Shown: one piece after another, positions 56,541 to 64,000 of the stretch | Numbering within the stretch: position 1 is the first letter of the stretch | Layout: every line of letters starts with the position of its first letter | NCBI GenBank assembly: GCA_028023455.1 | Contig: JAQFVV010012441.1 | Location: forward strand, 2,789,911-2,853,910 | DNA: 64,000 nt | From: Epiperipatus broadwayi | Lineage: Eukaryota; Onychophora; Udeonychophora; Euonychophora; Peripatidae | Direction: 5' to 3' | The notes under the pieces: model-generated | Told to the model about the DNA's origin: nothing | What the model saw: only the letters and a program-made list of their open reading frames with translations | Database searches by the model: none | Translations under genes and position numbers: made by a program

Positions 56541-56970
56541 TTTTTCTTGTTTTAATAAAGATTATGATTATTTATAATAAGCATGTAAATATACACTTTC
56601 GTTTAACACTAGGACCAACCTTCTTAGTATTAATAGGTTTTAAATTAAGTTTAAAATGTATTAGTTCTAAACCGCAAATAAGAATTAAAACAAAAAAAGT
56701 TAATAGAAATAAATTACCAATAATTTAAAATAAAAAGTTTTATATATATATAAAAGGAAGTTTATATATATATAAATTAAAAGTGAAAGTCTGACACATA
56801 CAGTGCAAATTAAAAACTAATTTAATTAGTATAAAAATAAATTTTAAATTGATTGCATTAATAATACATTTTTTTTGAAAAAGAATAAAATTTATAATAA
56901 ATATGCAGTTTGTCACAGTTCTAACATGTTTTTTAGTTTTCAGAAATTTTTTTACATTCGATTCTTTAAA
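56541..56970. other. No recognisable feature
   Basis: Very AT-rich sequence with TATATA patches. Confidence 0.4.
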
Positions 56971-56971
56971 T

Positions 56972-57464
56972 AGAGGGATTTGAACTTAATTTTCAATCTA
57001 TATTCATCATTCACTCCACCTCAAACAACCAATACGCATGACGACACACATGTGAAAAATATAAATATTCTCTGATATATGTATTTTGTGGAAAACCAGC
57101 CCTCATTATTTGGGCCAGATCATAATCTCCCACACATATATACAATCAATTCTCGGGTTATTTTAAGAAAGCATTTCCTTAAACTTTAATGAACAGATTT
57201 CAATCTTTTTTTCTCCTTCTTCAACAATTCAGCCGTCCATTGAATTGAAAAACCAATGGTGGAATGCTCAAAGCTGTTATTGGATTTAATATTGAAGTCA
57301 AACCCATATAGACAATATATCAACACATGGTTGTGACTACAATGTCAAATCCATCAAGGGCTTTGAGCATTCCATCATTGGATTTTCAATGAAATGGATG
57401 ATTGAATTGTTGGAAGGGTGAGAAGATTGAAGTCTGTCCATTAAAGTTTAAGAAATTGTTATCT

Positions 57465-57530
<66 letters not shown>

Positions 57531-57690
57531 AGGCGATTATGATGAATGCTAGTTCAGCATGCAATACATATATTTGGGGATCATTTACCTTTTTCACATG
57601 TGTGTGGTCATGTATGTTGGTTGTTTGAGATAGAGTAAAGGATGAATATAGACTGAAAATTTTAAGTTCAAATCTCTGTATTTACCATAG
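56972..57690. mobile_element. Family A foldback, diverged, with TA/TG microsatellite
   Basis: Left arm (56972-57330, minus sense) and right arm (57330-57690, plus sense) are inverted copies; ends read AGGGATTTGAACTTAA and TTAAGTTCAAATCTCT. The ribozymes are decayed: the left reads TAATGA, and the right (57535-57585) keeps ATGCT/AGCAT but has GCAA for GAAA. A long (TA)n(TG)n microsatellite at about 57470-57531 has expanded upstream of the right ribozyme. Confidence 0.7.
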
Positions 57691-59890
57691 TAAACATTCA
57701 CTATACTAAATGAATAGGTTACTTTCCAATCATTATTGAGGCCTGATGTAACAGATTTGTTTACGTGACTTACGTTTATCCGTATTATTGTATTAGAAAT
57801 TACAACAGGGAAAATTTCAAAATATTTTTTTTTTTATTAAAATCGTTTAAAAATAATAGTAATCTTATTATTTGCTAACATAAATTAGTTTTCCAAACAG
57901 AATAATTTTATTTTATTTTTAAATTCTGTCAATTTGACATTGAATTTGGATGATCACATTATAACTGTATTATTTGATTGGTTTATTAGGTTGCTCAAAG
58001 GTACATTCTTTGTTGTGATGATGATGAAGTTCATTCATCTATGTTTGTTGTGCTATTCTTCCTCTAACAGTATAGTACTCCTTTCTAGTTGGCATACAGT
58101 TGTTTCATGAATTAGGTTATCATATATATTTAAAATAGAATAACTTCAAGTGTGAGCTCTATTCTATTCTGACCATATATGCAGTTATTTTCTTTGCTGT
58201 CAATGATATTTTTAAAATTATTGAAAGGTAGCAGTAATTTTATTATTATTTTTTATTATCAAATTTATATATCCATATGGAGATGGAAAAAAAAAAAAAA
58301 CACAATAGCTTGAAAAATTATTACTATTTCAAGAATATGTTCCTATCTTTAAAACTTTTTTTAGGTTTTCCATTGCATTTCTATAATGTTACTCATGATT
58401 AGTCTGTATTTTTTATTTTTGATTAAGATCCAAGAAGATAAAAGCTATCAATTTGACTCTATAGTAATAATTTCTGTCTTTTTATATTTAGCAGTAATAC
58501 ATTTTTAATCTTGCTATAAAATGATTTTTTTATTTAAAAAAAGCCACCCTAATGATATGATTATATGTGATTAAAATATGAATATTTAAGAAGGATATGA
58601 AAGAAAACTGTTTAATACTTTAATTCTTTATTTATATGTATGTGTGACAGTGTTTGCATGTAATTAATTGATCTTTCATCATTCCAAACATGCTCCAGTA
58701 TGTTACAGCTTAACTTGTTAACTGCTTGCCTAAAATGATTTTGAAAATCTGGTATATGTTGAATTTTTTTAAGATAAGCCTCCAACTTTATGAATCTCAG
58801 GAAAAACATAATTGGCTTAAATGGAAATATAATTATCAGAATGGTTAGTTGCTTAAAAGATCATGTGATGTTTTAGTGATAAAAGTAATATTTTGAACTT
58901 TAATCTGGGAATTTAGCTTTCAAATTTATCAATGCTACTTGTGTGCTGCACCATATAGGACTTAAGGTTAAATGATGTCTTTATTGCCCAAGGCAAGATT
59001 ATCCATATTTAATCCATTTATTGCAACTATTGAGATTATTTTTAGCTATTTAGATAAATGAAATGGTGTTCTATTCTGTTGAAATAGTGTAGTGCTAGAA
59101 ATACCATGCTGAAACTAGACTGTTGAAATATTCTAGGGATGGCTTCTATAATTGACATCTTCAATCTTTGTTTAAATAGATGCACATGATCATGCTAGTC
59201 GGATATTTTTATAAAAAAAAATTCACCATGTTTTAGAATGTAGGTAGGAACTTTGTGTATATAAAGTCATTATTTAAATAGTAAAGATTCGTTGTTTTAA
59301 TATTCTTATTTTTATTGTTAGATTTTCTTCTTTCTTTGTTTAAAGAAGTCACTAGGGAGGATTTTTAATATTATTATGTATTACAAGTAGAATGTAAAAA
59401 AAAAAAAAACCTCTGAAAACTTAAATTCTACTTAGTATGATGTGATTATTTCAGAAAGTTTTGTGCTTATTTCTGTAGAAGCTAATTGTATTACGTAGTC
59501 AGTAGGGAGTCAAAATTTTATTTTGAAAGTAAAACTAATTATATGTAAGTGTAATCTGTTGATATTGCTAAATTTTATTTTTGTGTAAACAGTATATAAA
59601 TGTCGATGTATTAAATATGTGTATGTAATAAAGTACAATCAAATAAATCTCTGAAATGATCCATTACTGGCAAAGATCTTTTCAATTTTTTTTCTGATTT
59701 TTTGAAATATATTAATGGATAAGCCATTATTTATCTACTAATAAATGAAGGTTTTGGGGATTTAGTGACTTGTTTTAGATGATGATCTGAGTTATTTATG
59801 GATTCAGTCATCACTCCAATCTTATCCTACAGGTTATGGGCATGGTAATCTAATTTGCTAAGTGATATATAACAATGACCAATTTGCAAG
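57691..59890. other. No recognisable gene
   Basis: AT-rich sequence. A minus-strand frame at 58809-58612 has no motif. Confidence 0.4.
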
Positions 59891-59895
59891 TAAAG

Positions 59896-60104
59896 CCAAT
59901 TATATTTACAATTATTTAATTATCAACCTGGCTTTCATTTCTTATTGAGATTTTTTCAAGATATAAAGTTTTATACATCACATGACCTATTAATTACATA
60001 TACTCCACCTATTGGACATTATTTTACCTTCAACAATATAATTAACTTTATATCCTGAAAAGGTCTCAATATGTTGATAATTAAATAATTGTAAATATAA
60101 TTGG
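59896..60104. mobile_element. MITE with perfect 32-bp terminal inverted repeats
   Basis: 59896-59927 and 60073-60104 are exact reverse complements (end CCAATTATATTTACAATT). After a gap, the match continues inward through ATTGAGA and ATATAAAGTT for about 30 bp more. The 209-bp length and lack of coding sequence fit a MITE. Perfect ends suggest it is young. Confidence 0.85.
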
Positions 60105-61180
60105 TTGGTTGTTTTAATCTTATTTAGATTGCTTATTATATTAAGTATATATATTTATAACAACATTTTGAACAAATAATTTTTTATGTTGGATATTTGA
60201 TCTTTGTGTATATATATATATATATCACTGTATCCAAAATAATAATAAAAAAACAAATTTATTAACTGTTTTTGTCATGATTTAAATAAGTTGAAAGTAT
60301 ATCCATTTTTGTTTTTGCTTCCCACTCCCCTCTCAACAAGTTTAATAATTGCGCTAGTTTATTTAATAAGGTGTTCTATAAGTTTAAAGTTAGCAACAAT
60401 ACAAAATTTAAGTAAATTCATAGTTTTTTAATTTTTTTTGAGACAAAGGGCTTTAGTATCTATAGAGATATTTCACTTTTTAAAAAAAAACCTGCAAAAT
60501 CAGGGGTAAATTATTCAAATAGATGGCAAGGTCATAATATTTTAGTCCTGCCTTCATATATTTCATGAATTTAGTTCCCTGTGTTTTATTTTAAGCCTAT
60601 TTGCAAGATTAGTTTGAGAAAATTTTTAAAATAAGTAAACTATTGACTTTTTTTTTGCAAAGTTTATTAAGATGCATAATGGTTTTTACACAATAATTGT
60701 TTAATATTTATTAAAAATAAAAACTATTCATGATTACACTTTTATTTTATATGTATATGTTTAATTTTTAAAAATAAAAAATAAATTTTAGCATTATGGT
60801 AAGAAAAAAACAAACATCATTATTGATACTGTATTAGGATTTTTGGAAGTGTTCTAAAATTATAAAGCAATTTTAATATTTTAAAGCAACATTTGATACA
60901 TTTTTTTTAAGATTAACATTTATTCATTTGCATTTTAAAGATAAATTTGAATTAAAGAAGATTTCATTGATTTTTTTAATCATTCCAATGGTTTTTCTGC
61001 TGACTGTTGAATGAGAAAAACATCCTTCATTCTTATTATGAATTCAATTTTTCAATATTTACAAAGTTCAAATATGATTTTTTAGAACATTTTTCATTTG
61101 TAAATTTATATTTCGATCAAACTCAATTTTGATATAGAATAATAGATTAATACTAAATTCAAAAGTTGCAAGATCGCAAA
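60105..61180. other. No recognisable feature
   Basis: AT-rich sequence; a TATATA microsatellite lies near 60213. Confidence 0.4.
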
Positions 61181-61248
61181 AAGAGTCATCCGTGAGAACA
61201 GAGGGTCTGTCTCCTTGTTTATGAGTTAAGTTATAAAGCAAAAGTTAT

Positions 61249-61455
61249 TGATCTGATAATAAAATTTGTAAGAGTCATGTTCCAAAGTGGGATATATGTT
61301 CAAAAAGAATAAATCCATCTATGAGAGAAATAATGAAAAGAGCAAGGCAAATTCATGCCATTATTGGTTGTGCACCTCTAATGGCTGCAGTTGTAGTTGG
61401 TACTGATAAAGTAAATGTACTATGTAATAGATTTGAATTTCACATACAAAGTTGA
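61249..61455 (+). CDS. Short open frame, possible coding relic of unknown origin
   Basis: A 68-codon open stretch to a stop at 61455; the best internal start is ATG at 61321 (44 residues). It has a more protein-like composition than chance frames here, with REIMKRARQIHAIIGCAPL and MAAVVVGTDKVNVLC. I do not recognise the family. It could be an exon or a transposon fragment; no splice sites were verified. Confidence 0.3.
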
Positions 61456-62995
61456 ATCACCAAAACTGTACTGAAGATGATAGTCAATAACTAGAAAATT
61501 TTCAAACAAATTTCACCATTTTTTAGAATTTGTGATTTAAAAAAAAAGGAGACAATTCAATGAAATAAATTTCACTATTTATTATTATATAATTTATTTT
61601 CAAATTAAATGATCACTTTTTTAAATAGAAAAATTCAAACAATCAGTTTTCACTATTTATGATTTTTAAAAAAAGACAATTCAATCAAACAAGTTACTTT
61701 CAAAACAATTCATTTTCAATATGAATTAAAATTAATAACTTGTATTCAAAAAGAACACTTTCTACTAGTATTTGGATGAGCAAGTGTAATATTTACACAA
61801 AATTTGATAATCTGACACTGTTTGTCACTTGTTATGATAATTAAACTAGGTTTACTGGAAAATCTTTTAATTCATTGGTGAATTGATTTAACTTCTGTAG
61901 GAGAGTTTGCTCATGTCATGTTTGTCAAAGTGAGAGGCAAAATAGCAGTTACTGATTAAGGTCCAATCGAAATATGCAAAACAATATTTCCTGGCCATCA
62001 CAAGTACAACCATAGAAAGATGCTTAAGGTGACAAAATATTTCACTGCAGGATCAAACTGTTCATGTCATTAACAGTAGATGCTCTTAAAGAAATACGGA
62101 TTAAGATTTAATTATAGCGAAACTGATTTCTTCTAAATATATCAGCAGCTTTAGAAGGTCGGTAATCTGATACTTTTCTCTCCATTAGTGTATGATAACT
62201 ATTGATAGCTTGCCATAGCTTCTTATTACAATTTATTTTAGTCTCTTACTTTTAGAGATACATCATAAACTATAATCAATGGCATATTATTAAGATGAAA
62301 TCTTTAGTCTATTCTAATATATATGTATGTAATCTATTAATATTATTTATTTACACCCTCTGATGAAATTTATTAGAACCATACAGTCTTATATAAGACA
62401 ATGTTTGATGAAAAGTTAATTAACCTCTTGCGGACATATTCTTCTGTCAGTCAAATCTGATGTCATCAATCGTTTGGGAAACTAATTGTATTAATTTTTA
62501 TCAAAAATTGTCATATATAATAAGATCACAAGTTTTAATAAACTTATATAATAGGCATAAGTACATAATATTAGTAGATTATATTTATGTGGTATTTAAT
62601 TAATTTATATATTTAGTAAACTGACTTCTATCACTATAATAAATAATGTAAGTATACTTATTGCTATCTATAGTGTTAAATTAAAAATATAATAGATATA
62701 TAAATCAGTACGGTTGCTATTACATCTTTAAACAAGATCTGATGTGCAAAACAGGTAAAGTAAAACAATTTTATACTGATCCATAGCAAGGTAAAAGTCT
62801 TTCTACCAATCCCAGTTAGAAAAACCATTGGATAGGGCAATTCTCACTAATGAGGATTTGAGTGATTTTTTTTCATTCTTATTTAATTAATGAATAGGTA
62901 GAAGCTCATTTATCGATCAATGGTTATGTCGATTGGCCTCGGATTAACTATCTAAAAGAAAAATAGCATGTCTGTTGGAAAAAAAAATCCTCAAG
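61456..62995. other. No recognisable feature
   Basis: AT-rich sequence; nothing recognised. Confidence 0.4.
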
Positions 62996-62997
62996 AT

Positions 62998-63068
62998 TTT
63001 TTGACTCGGATTCGAATTTAAATCGTACATATTGGAAGATAATGCTATCCTATTGCATCACGAGGTTT
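62998..63068 (-). repeat. Degenerate tRNA-like sequence
   Basis: The minus strand has CTCGTGATGCAATAGGATAGCA (A-box-like), an anticodon-like CTTCCAA, and AAATTCGAATCCGAG (B-box-like). The acceptor stem does not pair, so it is not a working tRNA. It may be an old SINE head of a family different from those above. Confidence 0.4.
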
Positions 63069-64000
63069 TCGGTGCGTGTAAAAACGTGAATAAATAAATA
63101 CAGTATTTGGTTAAAATTAAACGTTTCTTCGAAACAAAAAGAAAATGAAAAAAAAAAGTACTTGTAAAAACTTTCCAGGAAAACTTAACCTGACTTTCTT
63201 TGCAATTAGCGATAGCTTTTTGTAAAGAAAAAAGAAATGAACAATCCAAATATAAATTAGAAGGATTGAAATAAAAAACCTTTTTGGAAAATTAATATCA
63301 CTTTAAATTTTAAAAATTGGTAATCATAATTAATTTAGCCTTTCTTCTGTCGTTTATTTCTACTGCTTCCTTCATTCTCTTCAAAAACAAAAGAAACCCT
63401 ACTTGGAGGAGAAATGATCTTCAGAAGAAGAATCATCTCATTAAAAGCATTGGCTAGTTGTGTAATCAAGTTGATAAGGGCCGTTTGAAATGAATTTCTT
63501 CTTTAACAGTCTGATGGACAACTCCTTGTAATAAGAAAAGTGCTAAATCAATTATAAAAAGTATTACAGCATTTCAAAGAAAAAAAAAGGAGATAGAAGA
63601 AACTCATTTAAAAAAATACGTTGAGATAAAGAAAAAAAGAAATGGAATGCTTTGAAGTTCCTGATAAACTTCGTTTTACCTATTATTTTCATTTTAAAAG
63701 TATATTAAAGAACTTCCAACAATATGATTGGTCAAAGAAAATTATTGTTATTTATATATGTAAAGTAGATTGTTGGAAAATTGTATTTATGAAAAGAAAA
63801 AATTAAATAAATTGTACATATGCAAACGCATGCACACAGACATTTTAGATATAGCAAACTATTTTTTTAAAAAAAAAAAAAGAGCCTGTTTATGAAATAA
63901 GGAAAGTCAAAATATATTCAGTGTCTAGAGCAGTGATACCTTCTCTCTCAGTCAAAGATTCATCGTTGCAATCGTATTTCTAGATTTTGCAATAAATGAT
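63069..64000. other. No recognisable gene
   Basis: AT-rich sequence; a 63-residue minus-strand frame at 63249-63058 has no motif. Confidence 0.4.

Overview
This is a very AT-rich stretch of an animal nuclear genome, most likely from an invertebrate. The evidence is animal-type decayed retroelements: an RTE-like LINE with its endonuclease and reverse transcriptase recognisable, two other LINE fragments, a Ty3/gypsy-like pol tail, a ZBED/Buster-like hAT transposase tail, and tRNA-derived SINEs with target-site duplications. Species and phylum cannot be fixed from the sequence. I find no convincing host gene: every long open frame is a transposon remnant or looks like chance. There are no operons, CRISPR arrays or rRNA genes. 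Layout: 1-5 kb holds a LINE 3' end and one copy of an unclassified 1.9-kb repeat (E1). 5-11 kb holds scattered foldback elements. 11.5-14.2 kb is a decayed RTE LINE. 16-24 kb holds nested inverted repeats, a second LINE in antisense and a SINE. 26-33 kb holds two SINEs, an antisense RTE LINE and a 337-bp palindrome inside it. 34-44 kb holds inverted-repeat families, the second E1 copy, a repeat called E2, and a hAT relic. 47-57 kb holds more foldback elements, a GC-rich duplicated block, a gypsy-like tail and the second E2 copy. 58-64 kb is mostly featureless apart from one MITE. The main finding is that two dispersed repeat families carry sequences that fold as type I hammerhead self-cleaving ribozymes. 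Family A (for example 29163-29214 minus and 42613-42669 plus) and family B (for example 55753-55795 minus and 36901-36964 minus) both have the CUGANGA core, a stem-loop II, GAAA, a minimal stem III of 2 to 4 bp, and a two-part stem I with an internal loop. Stem positions differ between copies with compensatory changes. Minimal stem III is the pattern reported for hammerheads of Penelope-like elements and retrozymes. At least four of these elements are inverted dimers (foldbacks), and four have 12-16-bp flanking target-site duplications (three of them exact). One element ends five bases or fewer past the predicted cleavage site. No Penelope-type reverse transcriptase is visible here, so these look like non-autonomous elements mobilised in trans. 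All ribozyme calls rest on reading the sequence; no folding program or database search was run.
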